Assembly (NCBI GenBank): GCA_904420175.1
Contig: CAJFUF010000009.1
Location: forward strand, 18,385 to 82,384
Reading direction: 5' to 3'
Origin: Candidatus Schneewindia gallinarum
GTDB taxonomy: Bacteria > Bacillota > Clostridia > Oscillospirales > Ruminococcaceae
Length of the DNA stretch: 64,000 nt
This document shows, piece after piece, positions 36,563 to 45,601 of the stretch. The position numbers and the translations under genes were made by a program. The notes below the pieces were generated by a model. That model saw only the letters and a list, made by a program, of their open reading frames with translations. It was not told where the DNA came from and ran no database searches. How positions within the stretch are numbered: position 1 is the first letter of the stretch; each line of letters opens with the position of its first letter.

Positions 36563-37735
36563 GTGGGAATTTATGTTGACGTAGGCTACAAAAGCTTCAA
36601 TAAATTCGGCGAGGAGCTGTGCGGCGACAATGTGGAGATTGTCCGCACCGACCACTCGGTTATCATGGTGCTGGCGGACGGCCTCGGCAGCGGGGTCAAG
36701 GCTAACATCCTGTCCACCCTGACAAGTAAAATCATTGCCACCATGCTGAAGGAAGGGGCCCGTGTGGAGGACGCGGCGGAAACCGTGGCCGCCACCCTGC
36801 CCATCTGCAAGGTGCGCCATCTGGCCTACTCCACCTTCTCCATTCTGGAGATATTCGACACTGGGGATGTGTATCTCGTGGAGTTTGACAGCCCGTCCTG
36901 CGTGTTTGTGCGCGACGGCAAAATTATGGAAATCCCCTTCGAGCCGCGCACCATGGGCGGGAAGTCCGTCAAGGAGGCGCGTTTCCAGACCACCAAGGAC
37001 GACGTGTTCGCCATCTTCAGCGACGGCGTGGTGTTCGCCGGTGTGGGCGGCGTGATGAACTTTGGCTTCCAGTGGGAGAATGCGGCGGAGCATATCCGCA
37101 GCAGCGTCGCGACAGAGCGGACGGCAGCCCGGATTGCCCACAGCCTGTCCCTTGTGTGTGAAAGCCTGTTTGCAGGCCATCCGGGGGACGACACCACGGT
37201 CATGGTGGCCAAAATCTGTGCGGAAAAAACCGTCAACCTGTTCTCCGGCCCGCCGGAGGACAAGGAGAAGGACCCGGAACTGGTTCACGACTTCATGATG
37301 GGCCGCGGCAAGCGGGTGGTATGCGGCGGCAGCAGCGCCAACATCATCAGCCGGGTACTGAACCGGCCGATTACCACCAGCCTTGACTACACCGATCCGG
37401 ACGTGCCGCCCATGGCGCACATCGACGGGATGGATCTGGTGACGGAGGGTGTGTTGACGCTTAGCAAAACGGTGGATATTTTAAAACAGTTCCAGCAGAA
37501 CCAGACCACCTACACGGATTTCAAAACCCTTGACAACGGCGGCCCGGCGGAGACGCTGGCAAAGCTGCTGCTGGAGGACTGCACCAACCTGAACCTGTTT
37601 GTGGGCCGTGCCATCAACCCCGCCCATCAAAATCCCGGCCTGCCCATGGATTTAAGCATTAAACTGCGCATCATCGAAAACCTGATGGAAGTGATGAGGG
37701 CTCTCGGCAAGACAGTTTCTATCAAGTATTATTAA
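36563..37735 (+). CDS. SpoIIE/PP2C-type serine phosphatase
   Basis: VIMVLADGLGSGVKANILST..., FAIFSDGVVFAG, GHPGDDTTVMVAKI. Confidence 0.9.
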   Translation: MGIYVDVGYKSFNKFGEELCGDNVEIVRTDHSVIMVLADGLGSGVKANILSTLTSKIIATMLKEGARVEDAAETVAATLPICKVRHLAYSTFSILEIFDTGDVYLVEFDSPSCVFVRDGKIMEIPFEPRTMGGKSVKEARFQTTKDDVFAIFSDGVVFAGVGGVMNFGFQWENAAEHIRSSVATERTAARIAHSLSLVCESLFAGHPGDDTTVMVAKICAEKTVNLFSGPPEDKEKDPELVHDFMMGRGKRVVCGGSSANIISRVLNRPITTSLDYTDPDVPPMAHIDGMDLVTEGVLTLSKTVDILKQFQQNQTTYTDFKTLDNGGPAETLAKLLLEDCTNLNLFVGRAINPAHQNPGLPMDLSIKLRIIENLMEVMRALGKTVSIKYY

Positions 37736-37749
37736 GAAAGGGGTAAACG

Positions 37750-39186
37750 ATGTCTACCTTAGTTAGCTTTACAAGCGACGCCCGGTACCTGAAGCAGAAG
37801 GTGCTGAAAAAGGTGGCGGAGCTTGCCTTTGCGGGAAAGCTTGAGCAGAAGAAGGACAAAATTCCTTATGAGATTATCCCGGGGATGACGCCCCACTTCC
37901 GCTGCTGTGTCTATAAGGAGAGGGAGATCATCCGCGAGCGGGTCATTCTCGCCAGCGGCGGCCCCAAGGATGCACAGGATAACCAGCTGGTCTCCGTCAT
38001 CCAGTCCGCCTGTGAGGGGTGCCCCATCAACCGCTTCCGCGTGACGGAGAACTGCCAGAAGTGCATGGCCAAGCACTGCATTGCGGCCTGCCCCTTCGGC
38101 GCCATTTCCATCACCGGCGCAGGCGCCTATATCGACCAGAGCAAATGTAAGGAATGCGGCCGCTGTGCGGCGGCCTGCCCCTACAGCGCCATAACGGATA
38201 CCATCCGCCCCTGTAAGCGCAGCTGCCCGGCAGACGCCATCACCATGGATGAAAACAAGCTGTGCGTCATTAAGGAGGATAAGTGCATCGGCTGCGGCGC
38301 GTGTGTGGCGGCCTGCCCCTTCGGCGCCCTGTCCGATACCTCCAAAATGGTGGACGTCATTGAGGCCATTAAGTCCGGGGAGGAGCTTTGGGCTGTATTT
38401 GCCCCTTCCATTGAAGGGCAGTTCGGCCCCCAGATTACCATTCCCATGATTAAGGATGCGCTGCTGCGCGCGGGCTTTGCCCATGTGCAGGAGGTGGCCG
38501 TGGGCGCCGACGCCGTGGCTCAGCATGAGGCGGAGGAGCTGCTGGAAAACAAGAAGCTTGGCCGCAAGATGACCACTTCCTGCTGCCCGGCCTTCGTCAA
38601 CCTGATTGAAAAGCATTACCCGACCCTTGCGCCGCTTATCTCCCATACGGTCTCGCCCATGCAGGCAATTGGCCGGTACATCAAAAGCCAGGACAGGGAC
38701 GCCAAGGTGGTGTTCCTCGGCCCCTGTATTGCCAAAAAAGGGGAGGCGGCCCGCTACCCGGAGGATGTCGACTATGTGCTGACCTTTGAGGAAATCGCGG
38801 CGCTGCTTGGTGCAAAGGATATTGAGTTTGACAAGACCATCACCGGCGATTCCGACGCCAGCGTATTCGGCCGCGGCTTCATGGCGGGCGGCGGCGTCGG
38901 CAAGGCCGTCGTCACCGCCTATGAGGACCTGCCCGGCAGTGAGGGACTGCCGGTGTCCTGTGCAAGCTGCGCAGGCGGCGCGGAGTGTAAAAAGGCATTG
39001 ACCCTTTTGAAGGCAGGTAAAATGATGGAGGATATTTTGGAAGGCATGGCCTGCCCCAGCGGCTGCGTCAGCGGTCCCGCGGCCATTCTGCCGCCGCAGC
39101 GCAGAAAGCCTGCCGCCCCGGATTCGCCCCATCCTAACGCCACGCTTGAGAAGTTCGACTTCTCCAAGGTGGATATGACGAAATAA
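37750..39186 (+). CDS. Monomeric [FeFe]-hydrogenase, group B-like
   Basis: Multiple 4Fe-4S motifs; H-cluster TTSCCPAFVNLIEK, FLGPCIAKKGE, EGMACPSGCVSGP. Confidence 0.92.
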   Translation: MSTLVSFTSDARYLKQKVLKKVAELAFAGKLEQKKDKIPYEIIPGMTPHFRCCVYKEREIIRERVILASGGPKDAQDNQLVSVIQSACEGCPINRFRVTENCQKCMAKHCIAACPFGAISITGAGAYIDQSKCKECGRCAAACPYSAITDTIRPCKRSCPADAITMDENKLCVIKEDKCIGCGACVAACPFGALSDTSKMVDVIEAIKSGEELWAVFAPSIEGQFGPQITIPMIKDALLRAGFAHVQEVAVGADAVAQHEAEELLENKKLGRKMTTSCCPAFVNLIEKHYPTLAPLISHTVSPMQAIGRYIKSQDRDAKVVFLGPCIAKKGEAARYPEDVDYVLTFEEIAALLGAKDIEFDKTITGDSDASVFGRGFMAGGGVGKAVVTAYEDLPGSEGLPVSCASCAGGAECKKALTLLKAGKMMEDILEGMACPSGCVSGPAAILPPQRRKPAAPDSPHPNATLEKFDFSKVDMTK

Positions 39187-39346
39187 ATTCCTGTACGCTG
39201 TACTGCGCCGTCCTGCTGGAACCGGCAGGTGTGCCATGGGGCCATCCGCCCTGTGTACAGGCGGCCGGGCTGAAGCCCCCTGTGGAAACTGAAAACAGGA
39301 TAAAAGAGAGGCGCCCACCGTTTCACCCTATACGGAAATCCGCAGG

Positions 39347-39898
39347 GTGAGGGAGCAGACGGAGCGCCTGATTGTCCTTGCCCCCTATATGGACACCCTG
39401 CGGCCCGGAAGGGGCATGGCGGACGTCCTGCCGGAGGCGCTGAAGGCGGCCGGCGCGCAGGGGGTTGTCATCAACCACTGCGAGAAACCGATGACGCTGA
39501 CGGCAATCAGACAGACCATTGAGCGCGCAAGGGAGCTGGATCTTATCAGCTTTGTCTGTGCGGACACCCTGGCGGAAGCGCAGGCGGTGGCACACTTTTC
39601 ACCGGACATCATCAATCCGGAGCCGACCGACTTAATCGGAAGCAGCAACGAGCGGGACATGGACTACGTGTTTGAGTCCATCCGCCTGATTAAGGAAATC
39701 AACCCCAACATCCTGGTGGAGCAGGCCGCCGGCATCTCCAGCGGTCAGCAGGTGTACGAGCTGATCTCTGCAGGGGCGGAGGCGACGGGCGCCGCATCCG
39801 GGATTGTCACGGCGGAGGATCCGCTGAAAATGGTGGACGAGATGGTCCGAATGGTAATGCAGGCACGTGAAGACAGGAAAATGAGGAAGATAGTATGA
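39347..39898 (+). CDS. Archaeal-type triosephosphate isomerase-like protein lacking N-terminal strand 1
   Basis: VVINHCEKPMTL (NHSE-like catalytic His), FSPDIINPEPTDLIGSSNERD, QAAGISSGQQVYELISAGAEATGAASGIVTAEDP; no N-terminal NxK motif in any + frame of 39187-39346. Confidence 0.7.
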   Translation: MREQTERLIVLAPYMDTLRPGRGMADVLPEALKAAGAQGVVINHCEKPMTLTAIRQTIERARELDLISFVCADTLAEAQAVAHFSPDIINPEPTDLIGSSNERDMDYVFESIRLIKEINPNILVEQAAGISSGQQVYELISAGAEATGAASGIVTAEDPLKMVDEMVRMVMQAREDRKMRKIV

Positions 39899-40392
39899 AA
39901 TTACACAGAGAAACGCTTCATGTACAGTCAACCGGAACGCGTCCAACGTTCCACATGATCACCGACGAGGTGAAACAGGCGGTCAAAAACTCGGGGATTC
40001 TCAACGGCATCTGCGTTGTCTATTCCCATCACACAACCTGCTCCGTCATGATTCAGGAATGCTCGTTTGACAAGACCTACACCGGGCTGGAATACCTGCA
40101 GCAGGACCTTGTGGATGTGTTCGAGTCCATCATTCCAACCTGCCGGAAGGAGGGCCAGTACATGCATCCGGGCCCCGAGCTGACGGAATTTTCCGCCCGG
40201 CACGGGGAGGACAAGCCGCAGACCCTGAATACGGACGGGCACCTGCGCTCGGTGTTCCTCGGCAGAAGCGAAACCGTCGTCATTGCCGACGGGCAGCTGG
40301 ATCTCGGCCAGTTCGGCCATATCTATTTTGTCGATCTGGATCAGACCTGCGCACGGCAGCGGGAAATTCAGGTTCAAATCATCGGGGAATAA
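39895..40392 (+). CDS. YjbQ-family (UPF0047) protein
   Basis: VVYSHHTTCSVMIQE...YLQQDLVDVFESIIP...HLRSVFLGRSETVVIADGQLDLGQFGHIYFVDLD; ATGA overlap with TIM-like gene. Confidence 0.93.
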   Translation: MKLHRETLHVQSTGTRPTFHMITDEVKQAVKNSGILNGICVVYSHHTTCSVMIQECSFDKTYTGLEYLQQDLVDVFESIIPTCRKEGQYMHPGPELTEFSARHGEDKPQTLNTDGHLRSVFLGRSETVVIADGQLDLGQFGHIYFVDLDQTCARQREIQVQIIGE

Positions 40393-40525
40393 CCTTTCTG
40401 CGCGCCTCCCCGCACCTGCCGGCCCGTACACCCATCCGGCCCTGGGGGAGATGGCTTTGCCTTTTGCGGAATTTGTGCTATAATGGCTAACAACGTCATG
40501 AAAGTATAAAGGGGAACCAGAGCGT

Positions 40526-40948
40526 ATGTCAACCAGTTTTAAATCGGTTCTGATTATTTTACTGTGTCTTGTTGCCATTGCAGGAATTTTCAGCTTGGTG
40601 GCCAATTTCAACTTCAGCGGCCAGGTGGACGACCTGAACAACCGGCTGAACGCGGCGGAGTCGTGGAAAGGCGAAAATGAACAGCTGCGCGAGGAAAATG
40701 ATGCGCTAACCGCTCAGATAGACGAGCTGAAGCAGCAGCTGGAAGAGCTGAAAAACAAACGGTACCTTGAGGATAACCAGATTGTGCTGACAAAGCACGT
40801 GGTGGCGCAGGGGGAGACCCTGACCGGCATCTGCCAGCAGTACGGCATTGAATATGCCTACAGCGTGGACTTTATCCTGCGGCTGAACAACCTCAGCAAT
40901 CCGAACAGCATCCCGGTGGGAACAGAACTGTTACTGCCGACAAACTGA
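40526..40948 (+). CDS. LysM-domain membrane protein with coiled coil
   Basis: TM; LNNRLNAAESWKGENEQLREENDALTAQIDELKQQLEELKNK; LysM HVVAQGETLTGICQQYGI...LNNLSNPNSIPVGTELLLP. Confidence 0.88.
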   Translation: MSTSFKSVLIILLCLVAIAGIFSLVANFNFSGQVDDLNNRLNAAESWKGENEQLREENDALTAQIDELKQQLEELKNKRYLEDNQIVLTKHVVAQGETLTGICQQYGIEYAYSVDFILRLNNLSNPNSIPVGTELLLPTN

Positions 40949-40956
40949 AGCAAATG

Positions 40957-40998
40957 AAAAAAGCGCCGCCCCCTTTAAACGGGGGCGGCGCTTTTTCG
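40957..40998. terminator. Terminator
   Basis: AAAAAAGCGCCGCCCCC-TTTAAAC-GGGGGCGGCGCTTTTT. Confidence 0.9.
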
Positions 40999-41080
40999 CG
41001 GTTTATTCGTGCTGCTTACAGCTTAATTCCTGCACATCCAGCCGGAAAACAGCCACCCGGTCCACCCCGGCGCTTTCAAA

Positions 41081-41473
41081 CTACCAGGTTCCCTTGCCGG
41101 TGTAGTGCTGCATAATCAGCTGCAGCGCCAGCACTTTTTCCGCCGGCTCCTCCACCATGGACACGGCGCCGGTGCCGATGACGCTTTGAAAGCGGAAGGA
41201 GTGGCCGCAGGCCGTCTCATGGGGGTTGAGGCGGAAATTGGTGTCCAGCTCAAACCCGGCGCAGCCGTTCCTATGAATCAAATCCAGCTTGCGGCCCTGC
41301 GACGCGCTGTGGAAGTAGAACACCGGGCGGCCGCCGCACCGCCGGAAGCCGAAGTTCAGCGGGACAATATACGGACGCATCCCGTCCGCCAGCGCCAGCC
41401 TGCAGCAGTCGCACCGGGCGATGATGTCATCAATCACCGCCGGATCCGTAATCTCTCTGTCACTGCGTCTCAT
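41081..41473 (-). CDS. Pyridoxamine 5'-phosphate oxidase-related (NimA-like) flavoprotein
   Basis: MRRSDREITDPAVIDDIIARCDCCRLALADGMRPYIVPLNFGF...GRKLDLIHRNGCAGFELD. Confidence 0.85.
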   Translation of the reverse strand: MRRSDREITDPAVIDDIIARCDCCRLALADGMRPYIVPLNFGFRRCGGRPVFYFHSASQGRKLDLIHRNGCAGFELDTNFRLNPHETACGHSFRFQSVIGTGAVSMVEEPAEKVLALQLIMQHYTGKGTW

Positions 41474-41543
41474 ATAAAAATCCTTTCAATAGAAATAGTA
41501 AGCGCCTGCGGCCGATGCCGCAGGCGCTTCTTTTTCTTTCCGG

Positions 41544-42731
41544 TTATGCCTGCGGCTGCTCCGGAGGCGGGGTCTGCTCCCCGGCAGACGACAGATCCGC
41601 GGCAGCAGCCTGTGCAGCCATGGCCGCGCTGATGGCGGCCTCCTCCTTGAAGCCGCGGTTAATCAGCTTGACAATGAACACCCAGGCCGCCACAATCAGC
41701 AGGCCCAGCAGGACATACTGTAAGCTTTCGTTCCAAACCTCGAAGCAGAAGAAATCCCACAGCGCGTGCAGCAGGACGGGAACGGCATACAGCATAAAGA
41801 AGCGGGAGTTGCCAATGTCCCCAAGCCGCAGAGGGTGGCCCGGCCGGCGCATCGCCATCAGCGCCGCCCCGGCAATGGCGGTCCACACCACATGCCCGCC
41901 GACACTGAGCCCGCCGCGGACAAACAGAATCTGAATGGCCTGCTCCATACTTGACATCCGCATGGCGTAGCCCGCCGTTTCAAATACGGCGAAGCCTGCG
42001 CCCACCGCTGCACCAATCAGCAGTCCATTTAAAATATAGCCGGAGCGCAGCTGCCGCAGGAATAAGCCGGCAGTCAGGGCCTTGGCGGTTTCCTCTGAAA
42101 TGCCGATTACCAGCGCCAGCACAATGCTGCCGCCAACACCCCATGACAGGATCCCGTCAAACAGCGGCTGTAACACAAACGTCAGCAGCAGGGACAGGGC
42201 GCCGCCCACAAAGAACACCTTTGCCACATCGAAAAGGCTGATGTTGCGGGGCTTGTTGGTCTCCCAGAAGAACAGCATCAGGGAAAAGGGGATGGCCATC
42301 GAGCCGATAAAGATGAGTCCCGGGATGATGTTCCCCGCCGTCTGCTGGAACAGGGTCCAGCAGAGATAAAGGATGAAGAAGCAGGCACCCAGCACCAGCA
42401 GCACACGGGAGAACAGCCACGGCTTGCGCCACTCCCGGTACTGGGGCAGGCCTGCCGCCCCGGTCCCGCTGACCATCAGCGCGTCCTGATCCTCCTTAGA
42501 GTGCTTTTTGAAAATTTCACTGAACAGCTCCCGGAAGGTGATGACATTTTTCGTGTTGTCACCGGTGATGGTGTTAAAGACCTTCTGCACGTTTTCCTTC
42601 ACATCGTCAAAGTTGATGGAAGAGCCCTGCGGCGCAGCCGCACTCTGCATGGGAGCGTTCTGATCCCCTCCGCAGCGGGAGCAGAAATTGGCCCCCTCGG
42701 GCAGCTCGTTTCCACAATATTTACAAAACAT
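41544..42731 (-). CDS. PrsW-family membrane protease-like protein with N-terminal zinc ribbon
   Basis: MFCKYCGNELPEGANFCSRCG; PrsW motif ISEETAKALTAG, AAVGAGFAVFETAGYA, GHVVWTAIAGAALMA. Confidence 0.8.
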   Translation of the reverse strand: MFCKYCGNELPEGANFCSRCGGDQNAPMQSAAAPQGSSINFDDVKENVQKVFNTITGDNTKNVITFRELFSEIFKKHSKEDQDALMVSGTGAAGLPQYREWRKPWLFSRVLLVLGACFFILYLCWTLFQQTAGNIIPGLIFIGSMAIPFSLMLFFWETNKPRNISLFDVAKVFFVGGALSLLLTFVLQPLFDGILSWGVGGSIVLALVIGISEETAKALTAGLFLRQLRSGYILNGLLIGAAVGAGFAVFETAGYAMRMSSMEQAIQILFVRGGLSVGGHVVWTAIAGAALMAMRRPGHPLRLGDIGNSRFFMLYAVPVLLHALWDFFCFEVWNESLQYVLLGLLIVAAWVFIVKLINRGFKEEAAISAAMAAQAAAADLSSAGEQTPPPEQPQA

Positions 42732-42733
42732 AA

Positions 42734-43744
42734 TCAATTCCCCCTTGCCAGCACTTCCGCCAGCATTTTCAAATATTTGTCCTTGTCCCCGCGCATGGCG
42801 ACGTAGGTGGGAAGGGTCGGCTTCTCACCCGGTCGCATGTCGCACAGCAGCTGCCCGTCGGCCCGGCCGCCGCCGAGGTCAATGTCGCACGCACAGTGCC
42901 ACAGGTCGGTGATAACGGTGGGATCCAAAAGGAAGCACACGGTCAGCGGGTCGTGCAGGGCGTTTTTCCCGTTGTCGCTGAAACCAAGCAACTCCTCCGC
43001 CTCAATCCGGTGCAGGACAAGGTCCGCTGCAAATTTTGCGGCTTTCGTGCCGGAAGCCGCCATGAATGCAGCATCTTCCCTCGACAGGGAGACGCTTTTG
43101 GTTGCATCCAGCGGGATGACTACCACCGGGGCGCCGCATTCCAGCACAATTTTGGCTGCCTCCGGGTCGTTGAAGAAGTTGGATTCTGCCGCCATGGACT
43201 TGTTGGCCTCGTGTACGCCGCCACCCATGACCACAATGCCCTCGATGTTTTGTGCAATGGACGGATCCATGCGCAGCGCCATGCCGATGTTGGTCACCGG
43301 GCCCAGCGGGACAAGGGTAATTTTCTCCTTCGTCTCCCGCAGGGTGCGCAGCAGGAAGGAGCAGGCGTGCTCTGTCTGCGGTTTTGTCACGGCTTCAGGC
43401 AAATCCAGATACCGGTCGTGGATGGCCACCTCTTTGCCGTCAATCACCTTGCTAATCGCCTTGATTTTCGGGTTAATCATGCGTCCGGGGGTCAGCAGCT
43501 TCACCATGCCCTCGTTGCAGCCGGGGTAAACGGGGATGTCCTGCCGCCCCAGCAGTTCCAGCACGCGCAGGGTGTTCTCCGTCGTGTACTTCACCGGCAG
43601 GTTGCCGTGGGTGGTGGTGATGGCAAGAATGTCGAACTGGTCCGAAAGCACCGCCGTCATCAGGGCGACCGCATCGTCCGATCCGGTGTCGCAGTCGATA
43701 ATAAGCCTCCTCTTTTTCTCCAAAATAGAAAACCTCCTTTTCAA
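42734..43744 (-). CDS. Inosine-uridine-preferring nucleoside hydrolase, copy A
   Basis: IIDCDTGSDDAVALM, GPVTNIGMALRMDP, VVMGGGVHEANKSMAAESNFFNDPEAA. Confidence 0.93.
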   Translation of the reverse strand: MKRRFSILEKKRRLIIDCDTGSDDAVALMTAVLSDQFDILAITTTHGNLPVKYTTENTLRVLELLGRQDIPVYPGCNEGMVKLLTPGRMINPKIKAISKVIDGKEVAIHDRYLDLPEAVTKPQTEHACSFLLRTLRETKEKITLVPLGPVTNIGMALRMDPSIAQNIEGIVVMGGGVHEANKSMAAESNFFNDPEAAKIVLECGAPVVVIPLDATKSVSLSREDAAFMAASGTKAAKFAADLVLHRIEAEELLGFSDNGKNALHDPLTVCFLLDPTVITDLWHCACDIDLGGGRADGQLLCDMRPGEKPTLPTYVAMRGDKDKYLKMLAEVLARGN

Positions 43745-43781
43745 TAATTATACATCAGCGGAAGGAATGATGAAAGGGGTT

Positions 43782-44771
43782 TCATCTTCCTTTTGCAAGC
43801 GTGTGGGTAAGCAGGGACAGGTATTTGTCCTTGTCCCCGCGCATGGCGACGTAGGTGGGAAGGGTCGGCTTCTCACCCGGCCGCATGTCGCACAGCAGCT
43901 GCCCGTCGGCCCGGCCGCCGCCGAGGTCGATGTCGCACGCACAGTGCCGCAGGTCGGTAATAACGGTGGGCTCCAGAAGAAAACAGATGGTCAGCGGGTC
44001 GTGCAGCCCGTTTTTCCCGTTGTCGCTGAAACCAAGCAGCTCGGCCGCTTCAAGGGCGTGCAAAACCAGCCCGGCGGCAAAGGTCGCCGCCGTCGTGCCG
44101 GACGAAGCAATTTTTGCAATGTCCTCGCGGGACAGGGCCACATCATTGGTTGCATCCAGCGGGATAACCACCACCGGGGCACCGCATTCCAGCACAATTT
44201 TGGCCGCCTCCGGGTCGTTGAAGAAGTTGGATTCCGCCGCCATGGACTTGTTGGCCTCGTGTACGCCGCCGCCCATGACCACAATGCCTTCGATGTTTTG
44301 CGCAATGGACGGATCCATACGCAGTGCCATGCCGATGTTGGTCATCGGGCCGAACGCCGCCAGGATGATTTTCTCCTTCGTCTCCCGCAGGGTGCGCAGC
44401 AGGAAGGAGCAGGCGTGCTCCGCCTGCGGCTTTGTCACGGCTTCAGGCAAGTCCAGATACCGGTCGTGAAAGGCCACCTCTTTGCCGTCAATCACCTTGC
44501 TGATTGCCTTGATTTTCGGGTTAACCATACGGCCGGGGGTCAGCAGCTTCACCATGCCCTCGTTGCAGCCGGGGTAAACGGGAATGTCCTGCCGCCCCAG
44601 CAGTTCCAGCACACGCAGGGTGTTCTCCGTTGTGTACTTCACCGGCAGGTTGCCGTGGGTGGTGGTAACGGCAAGAATGTCGAACCGGTCCGAAAGCACC
44701 GCCGTCATCAGGGCGACTGCATCGTCCGACCCGGTGTCGCAGTCGATGATAAGCTTCTGTTTTCTGCTCAA
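43782..44771 (-). CDS. Inosine-uridine-preferring nucleoside hydrolase, copy B (tandem paralogue)
   Basis: Same motifs; long near-identical nucleotide blocks shared with copy A. Confidence 0.93.
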   Translation of the reverse strand: MSRKQKLIIDCDTGSDDAVALMTAVLSDRFDILAVTTTHGNLPVKYTTENTLRVLELLGRQDIPVYPGCNEGMVKLLTPGRMVNPKIKAISKVIDGKEVAFHDRYLDLPEAVTKPQAEHACSFLLRTLRETKEKIILAAFGPMTNIGMALRMDPSIAQNIEGIVVMGGGVHEANKSMAAESNFFNDPEAAKIVLECGAPVVVIPLDATNDVALSREDIAKIASSGTTAATFAAGLVLHALEAAELLGFSDNGKNGLHDPLTICFLLEPTVITDLRHCACDIDLGGGRADGQLLCDMRPGEKPTLPTYVAMRGDKDKYLSLLTHTLAKGR

Positions 44772-44950
44772 TTAATAACCCCCTTTATGATAATTTCTAC
44801 CAATTCTAATAGTACATGGATTTTGACGCCTTCACAAGTCGCAGAATACACAAAAAAACACGGCCTTTTTTGGAACACGACCTCTTGTGAAGCAGGGGGG
44901 ATTCGAGTATAATGAATTTTATCGAAGCAAAAAGGGGAGAAGCCGTGGGC

Positions 44951-45601
44951 ATGGACGTAATCGACCTGCTGATTTTTATTTTTGAACTGCTTGGCACCGT
45001 GGCATTCGCCGTGTCCGGCGGTATGGCTGCCATCCAGCGCAGGATGGATCTGTTTGGGGTGCTGGTTCTTGGCTGCACCACTGCCTGTGGCGGCGGCATG
45101 ATACGGGACATTCTTCTCGGGCGGACGCCGCCTGCCGTGTTCCAAAACCCGGTTTACATCATCACGGCAGCCCTGTCCCTGTGTGTGCTGGCGCTGGTGC
45201 TGCATTTCGACAGGGGAACGGTGGCGCTTCAAAAGCTTATCAGCGTGTTTGACACCGTGGGCCTCGGGATTTTTTGCGTCGTGGGTGCGGATACTGCAAT
45301 CCGGGCCGGTTTTGGGGATAATATGTTTTTGGTGGTGTTTGTCGGTGTATGCACCGGCATTGGCGGCGGTATGCTCAGGGACATCCTGGCGGACCGCGCA
45401 CCCACCGTGCTGCGAAGGGAACTGTACGCCCTGCCCGGCATCTGCGGCAGCGTGGCGTATTTCCTGCTGTTGGGCGTCCTGCCGCGCACAGTGTGTATGC
45501 TGTGCGGTGCGGCAGTGACGATTGCGTTTCGTTTTGCCGCCGTGTATTTCGGCTGGCATCTGCCGGTGCTGGGGGATAAAGCGGGAAGGAGCAAGCCGTG
45601 A
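44951..45601 (+). CDS. TRIC/UPF0126-family (YicG-like) membrane protein
   Basis: FELLGTVAFAVSGGMAAIQRRMDLFGVLVLGCTTACGGGMIRDILLG, repeated half GIGGGMLRDILADR. Confidence 0.9.
   Translation: MDVIDLLIFIFELLGTVAFAVSGGMAAIQRRMDLFGVLVLGCTTACGGGMIRDILLGRTPPAVFQNPVYIITAALSLCVLALVLHFDRGTVALQKLISVFDTVGLGIFCVVGADTAIRAGFGDNMFLVVFVGVCTGIGGGMLRDILADRAPTVLRRELYALPGICGSVAYFLLLGVLPRTVCMLCGAAVTIAFRFAAVYFGWHLPVLGDKAGRSKP

Noticed and set aside
35141-37420. 759-aa minus-strand ORF
   Set aside because: Antisense to hydS and the SpoIIE phosphatase, whose motifs are clear on the + strand.
37759-39318. 519-aa minus-strand ORF
   Set aside because: Antisense shadow of the group B-like [FeFe]-hydrogenase.
43536-44912. 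458-aa plus-strand ORF
   Set aside because: Shadow of the duplicated nucleoside hydrolases; its apparent conservation with 42896..43747 only reflects the tandem duplication.
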